Source: Amorphus coralli DSM 19760 (GTDB taxonomy: Bacteria > Pseudomonadota > Alphaproteobacteria > Rhizobiales > Amorphaceae). From it: a DNA stretch of 64,000 nt. Below the pieces are notes generated by a model that searched no databases, was not told where the DNA came from, and saw nothing but the letters and a program-made list of their open reading frames with translations. Location: NCBI RefSeq assembly GCF_000374525.1, contig NZ_KB894570.1, positions 744,001-808,000 on the forward strand. The letters are read 5' to 3'. Positions 54,257 to 63,461 of the stretch are shown in pieces. The translations under genes and the position numbers were made by a program. The first letter of the stretch is position 1; every line of letters starts with the position of its first letter.

Positions 54257-54595
54257 CTAGTCGGTCTTCACCAGCGCGGCGCGGTGCTCACGCATGATGA
54301 GCCAGAGATTGCGGACATAAATCACCAGGCCGGCGGCCTGGCCCGCAATGAAGACCGGATCCTGCTTGTGGATCGCGTAGGCGAGCAGCAGCGCGCCACC
54401 GCCCAGCGAGAAGAACCAGAACGCCACCGGCACCACCGAGCGCCGTGCCTTCTCGCTGGCGATCCACTGCACCAGGAAGCGCATGGAGAACATGAACTGG
54501 GCGCCGAAGCCGAGGATCAGCCACAGGTCCCACTGGGCGACAAAGACGTGGTGAAGCCAGTCCCACACGCCGGCGAAGAAGCCCTCACTGCCCAT
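54257..54595 (-). CDS. lipid A biosynthesis protein, LpxB N-terminal domain (LABN) type
   Basis: A 112-residue membrane protein with three hydrophobic segments. LWLILGFGAQFMFSMRFLVQW, SVVPVAFWFFSLGGGALLL and FIAGQAAGLVIYVRNLWLI are the LABN signature. Such small proteins are encoded near GT2 and ArnT-like genes and probably support flipping or glycosylation of a lipid-linked sugar. It overlaps the GT2 gene by eleven bases. Confidence 0.91.
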   Translation of the reverse strand: MGSEGFFAGVWDWLHHVFVAQWDLWLILGFGAQFMFSMRFLVQWIASEKARRSVVPVAFWFFSLGGGALLLAYAIHKQDPVFIAGQAAGLVIYVRNLWLIMREHRAALVKTD

Positions 54596-55367
54596 CGGAT
54601 CGAACCTCCATCGGGCTCTGGACGCGGCGCCGTCGCCGCATGAGCCACCAAACGCCGAACAGATCGAGCACCCCGACGGCGGCGCGATCCCACACACCAT
54701 AGTGCGAGGCGCCGAAGCGGCGCTCCCGGTCCACCACGTCGACATAGCGCACCCGCCCCCCTTCGCGCTGGACGAGCGCGGGCAGGTAGCGGTGCCAGCC
54801 GTCGAAGTAGGGAAGTTCCAGGAACACGTCCCGGCGGATCGCCTTCAGGCCGCAGCCGGTGTCGCGGGTGCCGTCCTTCAGAAGCCAGCGGCGCAGGCGG
54901 TTCGCCCCGCGCGAGGCGTGCCGCTTTGCCCAGGAGGCTTTGCGGCCTTCGCGCTCGCCGGCGACCATCTCCACCGGGTCGCCGCCCTCCTCCATCCGCG
55001 CCAGCATGGCCGGCATGAAGGCGGGGTCGTTCTGGCCGTCCCCGTCGATGGTCAGGATCACGTCGCCGCGGGCATAGCGCACGCCGGTGCGGATGCTGGC
55101 ACTCTGGCCGCAGGCCTGATCGTGACGCACGTGGCGCAGCCAGGGCGAGGCCGAGGCGATTTCCGCGAGGACCGTCGCCGTCTCGTCGGTGGAGCCGTCG
55201 TCGACCACCACCACCTCGAACGGACGGTCGGCGAGTGCGGTGCCGATCTCCGAGATCAGGCCGGGCAGGTTCCCCGCCTCGTCCTTCGCCGGGATGACGA
55301 CGGAAACGGACGGGCGCACGCCGGCGGCCGGATCGGATACGGTCAAGGGATCGAGGGTCGGGGACAA
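54585..55367 (-). CDS. glycosyltransferase family 2 (dolichol-phosphate-mannose-synthase-like)
   Basis: A 260-residue enzyme that transfers a nucleotide-activated sugar onto a polyprenyl phosphate. It opens PSVSVVIPAKDEAGNLPGLI, has the VVDDGSTDET loop, the metal motif TIDGDGQNDP and CGLKAIRRDVF. No long C-terminal membrane helices, unlike ArnC, but a short amphipathic stretch (VLDLFGVWWLMRRRRR). It probably supplies the lipid-linked sugar used by the adjacent GT39 enzyme. Confidence 0.92.
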   Translation of the reverse strand: MSPTLDPLTVSDPAAGVRPSVSVVIPAKDEAGNLPGLISEIGTALADRPFEVVVVDDGSTDETATVLAEIASASPWLRHVRHDQACGQSASIRTGVRYARGDVILTIDGDGQNDPAFMPAMLARMEEGGDPVEMVAGEREGRKASWAKRHASRGANRLRRWLLKDGTRDTGCGLKAIRRDVFLELPYFDGWHRYLPALVQREGGRVRYVDVVDRERRFGASHYGVWDRAAVGVLDLFGVWWLMRRRRRVQSPMEVRSDGQ

Positions 55368-55474
55368 GGCTCGGGTCTGGTTCGCCAGGGATCGTTTCTT
55401 TCAGACGATTGCGACCGTTCCGGCCCACCGTCTTTGTGCATGGAAGAGCCTGCTATCCGCCTTCCAAGGCTCAA

Positions 55475-57112
55475 TCAAGGCTGCTGGCGCCGAAACAGCG
55501 TCATCTGCAGAATATCGCCGTTGCCGATATTGCGGCCGCTCTCGGTGCCGATCTCCTCCAGACCGACACCCTTTGCCGCCACGGCCTCGAGCGTCAACGC
55601 CTTCTCGCGCTCGGTCACGGCAAGCACGGCGCAGGGCGTTTCGACCAGGGTGTCCGCCGCCATCTGCGGCGAGGCAATGACCGTCTCGGTGCCGGCCAGG
55701 AAGACCAGGCTCATCTCGCGAAAGCCGACGGACACCAGCACCGGATCGGCGCAACCGGTTTCCGCCTCCACCCGCTCTGCAAGCCGGGTGCTCAGCCACA
55801 GCGGATCGAGGCGCGGCATCACCAGCCCCCAGGCGGCCGCGTTCAGCAGGATCGAGGCGCCGACCGCGAGCAGCACCGCGGTGAGCCGCTCGCGGTCCTC
55901 GATCAGCCGCCAAGCCGCCATGATGGCCGCTGCGGCGGCGACCACGGCAAAGGCGACGGCCATGAACGACACGCGCCCGCCGATCACCAGTGGCAGCGCC
56001 ACCACCGTCGGCACCAGCACGATCGGCAGGCCGGCCAGCTCGATGGCGCCCAGCCAGCGCAACCAGCGCACCGGCAGTTTTGCGTCGGAGCCGAGCAGCG
56101 CAAAGCTCGCGCCGATGGCCAGCGCCGGCAGGAGCGGCAGCGTGTAGTGCGGCAGCTTCGTCGCGACGATCTCGAACACGATCCACGACGGGATCGCCCA
56201 CGCCATCAGGAAGCGCATGATCTCCGTGCGGCGCGCGGCCCACATGGCGCCGGCACCGACCACCGCAAGCGCCATCGCCGGCCACGCAACGCCCACCGAC
56301 ATGGCGAGATGGGTAAATGGCGGCGCCCAGTGGCCTTCCTGGCCGCTGCCGGCCTTGCCGAGGAAGTCCTTCATGATGGCTTCCTGGAAGAAGGCGCCGT
56401 CGGTGGCCATGTTGATCGCCACGAACCAGGGCAGCACCAGCGCCACCAGGAGGATCACCCCGGGCAGGATCCGCAGCCGGCCGAGCCAGCGGCGGCGCTG
56501 GAAGTTGGCCACCGTCAGCCACACCACCGTCAGGCCGCTCACCATCAGTCCGATGGGTCCCTTGATGAGCACACCCGCGGCCAGCGCCACCCAGAACACC
56601 AGCGGCCAGCCGACGAATTTCGGCTTCGTCTGCATCAGCCACAGGCGGGCCAGCGCGGCCTGGGCGAAGACCACCGTGGCCGTCAGCATGGCATCGGTCT
56701 TGGCCAGATGCGCCTCGACATGCAGCACCACGATGGCCAGCGCGATCAGCCCCGCGCCGAGCGTCGGCAGCGGGCCGAGAAAGGCACGTGCGGCGAGCAT
56801 GGTGCCGAGCACCGTGAGCACCGCCCCCAGCACCGAGGGCAGCCGGTAGACCCAAAGCGGCGCCTCGGCACCGAGCCCGGAGGCCTCCGCGGCCGCCGCC
56901 TGCAGCCAGTAGATGCCGATGGGCTTCTTGTAGCGCGGCTCATCCTGCAGCCGGATGTCCACGTAGTCGCCCTGCTCGACCATCTGCTTGGTCGCCTGCA
57001 CGTAACGCGGCTCGTCGCGATCGATGGGCGGGACGCTCGACTGTCCCGGCAGGTAGACGATTGCCGCCAGCAGCACGACCAACGCCGCACACAGGCGGAA
57101 ATGGCGGGGCAT
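55475..57112 (-). CDS. ArnT-like glycosyltransferase family 39
   Basis: Integral membrane glycosyltransferase of 545 residues moving a sugar from polyprenyl phosphate to lipid A or another target. The essential acidic motif DRDEPRYVQATKQMV follows the first helix, and there are about eleven membrane segments plus a periplasmic C-terminal domain. The start at 57112 is the first ATG, but a strong AAGGA (57196-57200) lies eight bases before an in-frame ATT (57187-57185), so a longer product with a non-standard start is possible. Confidence 0.87.
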   Translation of the reverse strand: MPRHFRLCAALVVLLAAIVYLPGQSSVPPIDRDEPRYVQATKQMVEQGDYVDIRLQDEPRYKKPIGIYWLQAAAAEASGLGAEAPLWVYRLPSVLGAVLTVLGTMLAARAFLGPLPTLGAGLIALAIVVLHVEAHLAKTDAMLTATVVFAQAALARLWLMQTKPKFVGWPLVFWVALAAGVLIKGPIGLMVSGLTVVWLTVANFQRRRWLGRLRILPGVILLVALVLPWFVAINMATDGAFFQEAIMKDFLGKAGSGQEGHWAPPFTHLAMSVGVAWPAMALAVVGAGAMWAARRTEIMRFLMAWAIPSWIVFEIVATKLPHYTLPLLPALAIGASFALLGSDAKLPVRWLRWLGAIELAGLPIVLVPTVVALPLVIGGRVSFMAVAFAVVAAAAAIMAAWRLIEDRERLTAVLLAVGASILLNAAAWGLVMPRLDPLWLSTRLAERVEAETGCADPVLVSVGFREMSLVFLAGTETVIASPQMAADTLVETPCAVLAVTEREKALTLEAVAAKGVGLEEIGTESGRNIGNGDILQMTLFRRQQP

Positions 57113-57325
57113 GAACGTGGCGAGGCCGCCCGACGACGGGATCGGGTCGGCGCTCTCGGGACGCTCGGATGAGGCGGACGCGGAAATGGCGGTATTCCTT
57201 CGATGGGGACCGCGTGCCGGGGCGCCGCGGAAACAATCGCGGGCCGGGCTCTCGCCGGATCCGTTGCCGCGTGATAGCCGTCCGGCAGCGACAGCGTCAA
57301 CGCAGGGCTTCTGAAGGAGGCAAGC

Positions 57326-58159
57326 TTGGCCACGACCATCGTCCAACTGACCGACCTGCATCTGAGGCCCCGCGGCCTCCCCGCCTTGCGGGTCGTGGAG
57401 ACCAACATGTTCGCCACGCGTGCCGTGAAGGCCGTTCGCGCCCTCTCGCCCGCGCCGGACGCCGTGGTGGTCACCGGCGACGTCGCCGACACCGGCGATC
57501 CGCGCGAATACGCGGTGGCGAAGGAGCTCCTGTCCGCCCTGCCGATGCCGGTCTACGTCATGCCCGGCAACCACGACAGCGCCCGCGAGATGCGCACCGC
57601 CTTCGCCGACTGGCCGGGCGTGCGCGACGCAGACGCCGACAGCCTCTGCTACGCCGTCGACATCGGCGATCTGCGGCTCGTCACCCTGGACACCTCGGTA
57701 GAGGGCAAGCCCTACGGTCATCTCGGCGAGGCACAGCTCGCCTGGCTCGATGCGGCGCTCGGCGAGGCCTCCGACCGGCCGACCGTTATCGCCTTGCACC
57801 ACCCGCCGATCGCCACCGGCATCGCCCACATGGACCGCTCGCGACTGCGCGACAGCGAGGCGCTCGCCGAGATCGTCTCCGCCCATCCCCAGGTCCAGCG
57901 CATCATCGCCGGCCACGTCCATCGGGTCGTGCTGGCGCCTTTCGCCGGAACCGAGGTCCTGATCCTGCCCGGCGTCGCTCATCAGGTCGGCCTCGACCTG
58001 GAGCCGGAGGCCCCCGCCCAGGTGGTGCTGGAGCCCCGCGCCTACGGCATCCATTCCTGGACCGGCGAAGGCCTCGTGTCGCACATGGCCTACGTGGAAG
58101 CCTTCCCCGGGCCGTTCCCCTTCTCACCAGGCGAGGGCGTCTCATGGCCGGGCCAGTGA
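57326..58159 (+). CDS. calcineurin-like metallophosphoesterase (class III cyclic nucleotide phosphodiesterase type)
   Basis: A 277-residue phosphoesterase with the full metal set: QLTDLHL (DxH), VVTGDVADTG, MPGNHDS (GNHD/E), ALHHPPIATG and AGHVHRVV (GHxH). The arrangement resembles CpdA, which degrades cyclic AMP. Start is TTG 57326 with GAAGGAGG upstream. It overlaps the next gene by sixteen bases. Phosphodiester substrate not certain. Confidence 0.9.
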   Translation: MATTIVQLTDLHLRPRGLPALRVVETNMFATRAVKAVRALSPAPDAVVVTGDVADTGDPREYAVAKELLSALPMPVYVMPGNHDSAREMRTAFADWPGVRDADADSLCYAVDIGDLRLVTLDTSVEGKPYGHLGEAQLAWLDAALGEASDRPTVIALHHPPIATGIAHMDRSRLRDSEALAEIVSAHPQVQRIIAGHVHRVVLAPFAGTEVLILPGVAHQVGLDLEPEAPAQVVLEPRAYGIHSWTGEGLVSHMAYVEAFPGPFPFSPGEGVSWPGQ

Positions 58160-59154
58160 CCGACATCGATCCGGAAACGGATCTTCCGACCGTCGACGAG
58201 GTGCGGGCCGCCGCCGGGCGCATCGCCGGCCACGCCCAGCGCACGCCGCTCCTCAACGCCGCGCCCCTGGACGACAGGGCCGGCGGCCGGGTTCTGGTGA
58301 AGGCCGAGGCGCTGCAGCGCACCGGGTCCTTCAAGTTCCGCGGCGCCTTCAACCGGCTGTCGATGATCCCCGAGGCCGAACGCGCCGCCGGCGTCATCGC
58401 CTGCTCCTCCGGCAACCACGCCCAGGGGGTGGCGGAGGCGGCCCGGCTCCTCGGCATGCCTGCGACCATCGTGATGCCGGCCGACGCGCCGGCCATCAAG
58501 CGCGCCCGGACCATCCGCTCCGGCGCCACGGTCGTCGACTACGACCGCGCCACCGAAAACCGCGATGCCGTCACCCGGGCGCTGCGCGACGAGCTCGGCG
58601 CGACGCTGGTCCATCCCTTCGACGACCGCGGCGTCATCGCCGGCCAGGGCACGGTCGGGCTGGAAATCGTGGAGGACTGCGCGGCCGCCGGCATCCGGCC
58701 GGATCTGGTGCTGGTGCCCACCGCCGGCGGCGGGCTTGCCGGCGGTATCGGCCTCGCCGTCCGCGACGCCTTCCCCGAGGCGGAGCTCGTCACGGTCGAG
58801 CCGGTCGGCTTCGACGACTATGCGCGCTCCTTCGCCGCCGGCGAGCGGGTCGCGAACGAGCGCATGTCGGGCTCCATCGCCGATGCGCTGCTGGCGCCGA
58901 TGCCGGGCGTGCGCAACTTCGCGCTGAACCGGGCCCGATACGCCTACGGTGTCGCCGTGAACGACGCGGATCTCCTTGAGGCCGTGGCGGCGGCCGCCAA
59001 CGAGCTCAAGCTGATCCTGGAACCGGGAGGAGCCGCCGCGCTGGCGGCGGTGCTGACGAAGACCGTGGACCTCAAGGGCCGGACGGCGGTTGTGGTCGGC
59101 TCGGGCGGCAACATCGATCCGGCGATGCTCGCCCGAGCCCTCGAGGCCGGCTAG
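58144..59154 (+). CDS. threonine/serine dehydratase, PLP-dependent
   Basis: The 336-residue beta-family PLP enzyme deaminates threonine or serine (or racemises serine). PLP lysine in RTGSFKFRGAFNRL, SSGNHAQGVAEAARLLG, PTAGGGLAGGIGLA and the glycine-rich VVVGSGGNIDP near the end. No C-terminal regulatory ACT domain, so it is the catabolic or short form. Overlaps the phosphoesterase; followed by hairpin copy C. Confidence 0.93.
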   Translation: MAGPVTDIDPETDLPTVDEVRAAAGRIAGHAQRTPLLNAAPLDDRAGGRVLVKAEALQRTGSFKFRGAFNRLSMIPEAERAAGVIACSSGNHAQGVAEAARLLGMPATIVMPADAPAIKRARTIRSGATVVDYDRATENRDAVTRALRDELGATLVHPFDDRGVIAGQGTVGLEIVEDCAAAGIRPDLVLVPTAGGGLAGGIGLAVRDAFPEAELVTVEPVGFDDYARSFAAGERVANERMSGSIADALLAPMPGVRNFALNRARYAYGVAVNDADLLEAVAAAANELKLILEPGGAAALAAVLTKTVDLKGRTAVVVGSGGNIDPAMLARALEAG

Positions 59155-59163
59155 GTCCGGCAC

Positions 59164-59200
59164 TTCCGGACGGAAAACCGCAAGAGCACTTTTCCTGGGA
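59164..59200. repeat. hairpin repeat copy C, after the dehydratase stop
   Basis: Core 59168-59196 is the same as copy B (A at core base 18). The outer arms are only partly complementary (TTCC against GGGA, four pairs including one wobble), so this copy looks degraded outside the core. It begins nine bases after the dehydratase stop. Confidence 0.8.
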
Positions 59201-59289
59201 TCAGCCCGTGACCACGCGCCGGCCGGTCAGGCCGCCCTCCCGGAGCCGGTGAGCGCAAGCGAACTCGGCGTGAGGGATATCTTAAGACC

Positions 59290-59334
59290 GCAATCCCGGA
59301 CGGAAAACCGCAAGTGCACTTTTCCTGGGATTGC
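59290..59334. repeat. hairpin repeat copy D, one base after the dgcA stop
   Basis: Core 59298-59326 equals copy A (T at core base 18). Outer arms GCAATCCC (59290-59297) and GGGATTGC (59327-59334) form eight perfect pairs although they differ from the arms of A and B. On the minus strand, dgcA TAG is followed by one A and then the arm, the same spacing as sulP and copy B. Confidence 0.87.
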
Positions 59335-59335
59335 T

Positions 59336-60319
59336 CTAACCCCACAGCTCCGGCTCGGGCGGGTAGAGCAGCGAGCCCTCGTAACGCAGCGCCGGTTCGC
59401 GGTCCTTTGCCAGCAGCAGCGGCCCGTCGAGGTCCACCACCGACGCCTTTTGGGCGAGCAGAACCGCCGGGGCCATCGCCAGTGACGAGGCCAGCATGCA
59501 GCCGACCATGACCTTGAGGCCGAGCCGGTCGGCCTCTTCCAGCATGAGAATCGCCTCGGTGAGGCCGCCGGCCTTGTCGAGCTTGATGTTCACCGCATCG
59601 TAGCGCGCCGTCAGCGCCTCCATTTCGGAGGCGACGTGGACGCTTTCGTCGGCACACACCGGCACCGGGTGACGCACGGTGGCGAGCAGCCCGTCGCGGT
59701 CGGCGGGCAACGGCTGCTCCACCAGTTCCACGCCTGCGTCGGCACAGGCCGTAATAGCGTCGAAGAACGTGTCCCGGCTCCACGCCTCGTTGGCATCGAC
59801 GATCAGCCGGGCGTTGGGCGCGCCGGCCCGCACCGCCTTGATCCGCGCGACGTCGCCGACGCCGCCGAGCTTCACCTTCAGCAGCGGCCGGTCGGCCGCC
59901 GCCTCGGCCGCAGCCCGCATGGCGTCAGGCTCGCCGAGGCTCAGCGTGTAGGCGGTGGTCACCGGTTCCAGCCCGGCGAGGCCGGCGGCCTCGAAGGCCC
60001 GGGTGCCGGAGGTCTTGGCCTCAAGGTCGAACAGCGCGCAGTCGAGCGCGTTGCGCGCCGCGCCGGCCGGCATGTCCCGGAGAAGCGTCTGCCGGTCGAG
60101 GCCGGCGGCGATCTTCTCCGCCATGGCCTCGATGTCGGCAACGACACCGGCGACGCTCTCCGCGTAGCGCGCGTAAGGAGTGCCCTCCCCGCGCCCACGG
60201 TGTTCGCCGTCGGTGATTTCCGCAACGACCACCGTGGCTTCCGTCCGGCTCTCGCGCGAGATCCGGAACTCTCCCGCGATCGGAAAGGTGTCCACGTTGA
60301 CTGTCAGCGACCGGGTCAT
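59336..60319 (-). CDS. dgcA: dipeptide-epimerase-family protein, N-acetyl-D-glutamate racemase DgcA-like
   Basis: A 327-residue enolase-superfamily enzyme. The catalytic lysine pair is visible: LKVKLGG and NIKLDKAGG; metal ligands lie in IVDANEAW, EQPLP and CADES. MVGCMLASSLAMAPA closes the barrel. Alone it would be called L-Ala-D/L-Glu epimerase, but the ATGA-coupled dgcN gene identifies it with DgcA, which converts N-acetyl-D-Glu to the L-form in marine bacteria. Ends just before repeat copy D. Confidence 0.88.
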   Translation of the reverse strand: MTRSLTVNVDTFPIAGEFRISRESRTEATVVVAEITDGEHRGRGEGTPYARYAESVAGVVADIEAMAEKIAAGLDRQTLLRDMPAGAARNALDCALFDLEAKTSGTRAFEAAGLAGLEPVTTAYTLSLGEPDAMRAAAEAAADRPLLKVKLGGVGDVARIKAVRAGAPNARLIVDANEAWSRDTFFDAITACADAGVELVEQPLPADRDGLLATVRHPVPVCADESVHVASEMEALTARYDAVNIKLDKAGGLTEAILMLEEADRLGLKVMVGCMLASSLAMAPAVLLAQKASVVDLDGPLLLAKDREPALRYEGSLLYPPEPELWG

Positions 60320-61329
60320 GCGTCGGCAAAGCTCGTCTTGATTTCGGCAACGATGGTGTCGACCCCGAAGCGCACCGGGTCCGTGGCCGGCAGGTTGTGT
60401 TCGCCGGCCAGCGAATCAAGAAGCGAGCGGGCCGCCGCCTCGTCCAGCGCGGCGGTGTTCACCGCGATGCCGACGCAGCGGATCGCCGGATTGGTCAGGC
60501 TGCCGCAGCGGATCGTGAGATCGATGACCTCGCGAATCGACGGCAACGGGTGCTCCACCGCGCGCATCTTGGTGCGGGTCGGCTCGTGGCAGACCACGAA
60601 CGCATCCGGCTGCGAGCCGTGCAGGAGACCGAGCGAGACGCCGGCGAACGCCGGGTGGAACAGCGACCCCTGCCCTTCCACCAGGTCCCAGTGGTCGGGT
60701 TCGGCGGCAGGCGAGATCCATTCCGCGGCACCCGAGATGAAGTCCGCGACCACCGCATCGATGGCCGCGCCGCGGCCGGAAATGAACACGCCGGTCTGGC
60801 CCGTCGCCCGGAAATCGGCGTCGAAGCCGGCATCGCGCATGGCCTTTTCCAGCGCCAGCGCCGTGTACTTCTTGCCGACCGAGCAGTCGGTACCCACTGT
60901 CAGCAGCCGCTTTCCGGGCCGCTTTGTGCCCTTGCCGGTGGCGAACTTCTCGTTGGAATGGCGCACGTCGATCAGGCGACGGCCGTTGCGTTCGGCGGCG
61001 TCGCGAATCTCCGGCACGTCGGCAAGCTTCTGGTGCAGGCCGGTGGCGACGTCCATGCCGGCGTCCAGCGCCGCGACGATCGACGACACCCAGTGCATCG
61101 GCAATTGGCCGCCGGAATTCACGGCGCCGACCACCATCGTCTTCGCGCCGGTGCGCGCCGCCTCCGCGGCGTCCATCTCCGGCAGGCCGGCATCGGCCTT
61201 GCACCCGTCCAGCCGCCACTGGCCGACGCACCACTCGCGCCGCCAGTCGACGATTCCGAGGCCGGTCTTGGCACCGAGGGCATCCGGGACATCACCCAGG
61301 AAGATGAGATACGGGTTTTCGAGTTCCAT
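60316..61329 (-). CDS. dgcN: D-glutamate N-acetyltransferase DgcN (DUF1611)
   Basis: DgcN acetylates D-glutamate for the racemase DgcA. The 337-residue DUF1611 protein has the P-loop-like TVGTDCSVGKKYTALALE, VVGAVNSGGQLPMHWV, the DUF1611 DLVEGQGSLFHPAF and VCHEPTRTKMR. Start ATG 61329. Coupled to dgcA by four-base overlap. Product is soluble. In this window it may serve peptidoglycan or D-amino acid recycling with the nearby dehydratase. Confidence 0.9.
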   Translation of the reverse strand: MELENPYLIFLGDVPDALGAKTGLGIVDWRREWCVGQWRLDGCKADAGLPEMDAAEAARTGAKTMVVGAVNSGGQLPMHWVSSIVAALDAGMDVATGLHQKLADVPEIRDAAERNGRRLIDVRHSNEKFATGKGTKRPGKRLLTVGTDCSVGKKYTALALEKAMRDAGFDADFRATGQTGVFISGRGAAIDAVVADFISGAAEWISPAAEPDHWDLVEGQGSLFHPAFAGVSLGLLHGSQPDAFVVCHEPTRTKMRAVEHPLPSIREVIDLTIRCGSLTNPAIRCVGIAVNTAALDEAAARSLLDSLAGEHNLPATDPVRFGVDTIVAEIKTSFADA

Positions 61330-61476
61330 GTGCGATCCGAGATTTGGGAGGAGACACGGGAGCGCTTGCGCCTCTCGACGCGTCGTGCGCGAAACACTAA
61401 CACTTCGCAAAGGGTTTGCCAGAGGCTGGCAAACCCGGTCGCACCGGTGCGAGAAACCGGACAGCAAAGGCGCGCG

Positions 61477-62625
61477 ATGAACGTTCACCCTGCCGCCGAA
61501 ACGGCGCAGCTTCATGTCGAGCATGAAAAAACGGACACGCCGGACATCATCGTCGGGGGGCCGTGGACGCTCTATCACGCGCGCACCGCAGAAGATCTCC
61601 TGGAAGACGTGTCGCTTCCCGGCGCCCAGTCCGTGACCATCGACATTGGCGGCGTCACCGAGCTGGACACCGCCGGAGCCTGGCTGATCCACAGGCTCCG
61701 GGCCGGGCTGGAGTTCCGTGGCGCCCGCGTCGAACTGTCCAACGTCGACGAACGCTTCGCGCCGCTGTTCACGGAAATCGAGAACCACGTTCCACGCCAG
61801 TGGCAGCCGCGCCGCAGCCGCTACTCCGTCCTGACGACACTGGAGGCCATCGGCCGGCAGGCCGACACCATCTTCAAGGATGCCGTGGCCGTCGTCTCGA
61901 TCCTCGGCGCCTTCGGCATCGGCCTGACCGCCGCCGTCCTCAATCCCAGGCGCCTGCGCGTCATCTCGATCCTGGCCAACTTCGACCGCGCCTGCCGCGG
62001 CGCGGTGCCCATCGTGGCGCTGATGTCGTTCCTGATCGGCCTGATCATTGCCCAGCAGGGCGGCTTCTATCTGCGGCAGTTCGGGGCGGAAACCTTCGTC
62101 GTCGATCTCGTCGGGGTGCTGGTGCTGCGCGAGATGGGCGTGCTGCTGACCGCGATCATGGTCGCCGGCCGCTCCGGCAGCGCCTACACGGCCGAGATCG
62201 GCTCCATGAAGATGCGCGAGGAAATCGACGCGCTGAAGGTGCTCGGCCTCGAGCCCGTCGAGATCCTGGTGATCCCGCGGCTGATCGCGCTGATGCTGGC
62301 GCTCCCGCTTCTCACCATCGTGGCCAATCTGGCGGCCCTTTGCGGCGCCGCGCTGGTCTCCTGGGTCTACATGGCGATCCCGCCGGAGACCTTCCTGCAG
62401 CGCCTGCACGAGGCCGTCAGCATCGAGGAGCTGATGGTCGGACTGGCCAAGGGGCCGTTCATGGCGCTCATCATCGGCCTGATTGCCTGCGTGGAGGGCC
62501 TCAAGGTCGGCGGCAGCGCCGAATCGCTCGGCGAAAAGACCACGTCGTCGGTAGTGAAGGCGATCTTCATGGTCATCGTGGTCGACGGCCTGTTTGCCAT
62601 CTTCTACTCGGCGATGGGGATCTGA
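61477..62625 (+). CDS. mlaE: MlaE-type ABC lipid transport permease with N-terminal STAS domain
   Basis: The 382-residue inner-membrane protein keeps phospholipid asymmetry by lipid transport between membranes. An N-terminal STAS domain (residues about 25-115; SVTIDIGGVTELDTAGAWLI) corresponds to MlaB fused in front of the MlaE permease. The MlaE domain has LREMGVLLTAIMVAGRSGSA, AEIGSMKMREEIDAL and LIIGLIACVEGLKVGG. Followed by mlaF after two bases. Such fusions are common in alphaproteobacteria. Confidence 0.94.
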   Translation: MNVHPAAETAQLHVEHEKTDTPDIIVGGPWTLYHARTAEDLLEDVSLPGAQSVTIDIGGVTELDTAGAWLIHRLRAGLEFRGARVELSNVDERFAPLFTEIENHVPRQWQPRRSRYSVLTTLEAIGRQADTIFKDAVAVVSILGAFGIGLTAAVLNPRRLRVISILANFDRACRGAVPIVALMSFLIGLIIAQQGGFYLRQFGAETFVVDLVGVLVLREMGVLLTAIMVAGRSGSAYTAEIGSMKMREEIDALKVLGLEPVEILVIPRLIALMLALPLLTIVANLAALCGAALVSWVYMAIPPETFLQRLHEAVSIEELMVGLAKGPFMALIIGLIACVEGLKVGGSAESLGEKTTSSVVKAIFMVIVVDGLFAIFYSAMGI

Positions 62626-62627
62626 GC

Positions 62628-63455
62628 ATGGCCGACGAGACCATCGATCCGGCGGAGACCTCCGCACCGCTGTCCGCCGACCGGCAGGAGACCGGCGATC
62701 GCGAGGTGATCCTGCGGGCGCGCGGCGTCACCGTCGGCTTCGGCGACACGCTGATTCTCAAGGATCTCGATCTCGACGTCTATCGCGGCGAGATCCTCGG
62801 GTTCGTCGGCGGCTCCGGCACGGGCAAGTCGGTCCTGATGCGCACCATCCTGCGCCTGATGCCCAAGCGCGCCGGCACCATCGAGGTGTTCGGTCACGAC
62901 CTCGACAAGCTCTCCACGTCCGACCTGTCCGACCTGGAACAGCGCTGGGGTGTCCTGTTCCAGATGGGCGCCCTGTTCTCCTCCCTCACGGTGAAGCAGA
63001 ACATCCAGGTGCCCATGCGCGAACACCTGGATCTGAGCCAGCGCCTGATGGACGAACTGGCGCTGCTTAAGCTCGAACTCGTTGGACTTCCGCGCGAATC
63101 GGCCGACAAATTCCCTTCGGAACTGTCCGGCGGCATGATCAAGCGCGCCAGCCTCGCCCGGGCCCTCGCCCTCGACCCGCAGCTTGTCTTCCTCGACGAG
63201 CCGACGTCGGGACTGGACCCGATCGGCGCCGGCGATTTTGATGAGCTGATCGGAAATCTGCGCGACACACTGGGTCTAACGGTCTACATGGTCACTCATG
63301 ACCTCGACAGCCTCCACACGGCCTGCGACCGTATTGCGGTCCTTGGGGAGAAGCGCGTCCTTTTGACGGGAACGATCCACGACATGCTCCAGTCCGACCA
63401 TCCCTGGGTGAAGTCGTACTTCCACGGCGCCCGCGGCCGGAAGCTGATGGGCTGA
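62628..63455 (+). CDS. mlaF: MlaF-type ABC lipid transport ATPase
   Basis: A 275-residue ATPase with Walker A GGSGTGKSVLM, QMGALFSSLTV Q-loop region, signature LSGGMIKRASLARAL and Walker B LVFLDEPTSGLDP, then VTHDLDSL. All are standard for MlaF. Second gene of the mla operon; energises MlaE. Six bases separate it from mlaD. Confidence 0.95.
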   Translation: MADETIDPAETSAPLSADRQETGDREVILRARGVTVGFGDTLILKDLDLDVYRGEILGFVGGSGTGKSVLMRTILRLMPKRAGTIEVFGHDLDKLSTSDLSDLEQRWGVLFQMGALFSSLTVKQNIQVPMREHLDLSQRLMDELALLKLELVGLPRESADKFPSELSGGMIKRASLARALALDPQLVFLDEPTSGLDPIGAGDFDELIGNLRDTLGLTVYMVTHDLDSLHTACDRIAVLGEKRVLLTGTIHDMLQSDHPWVKSYFHGARGRKLMG

Positions 63456-63461
63456 GGCCGG

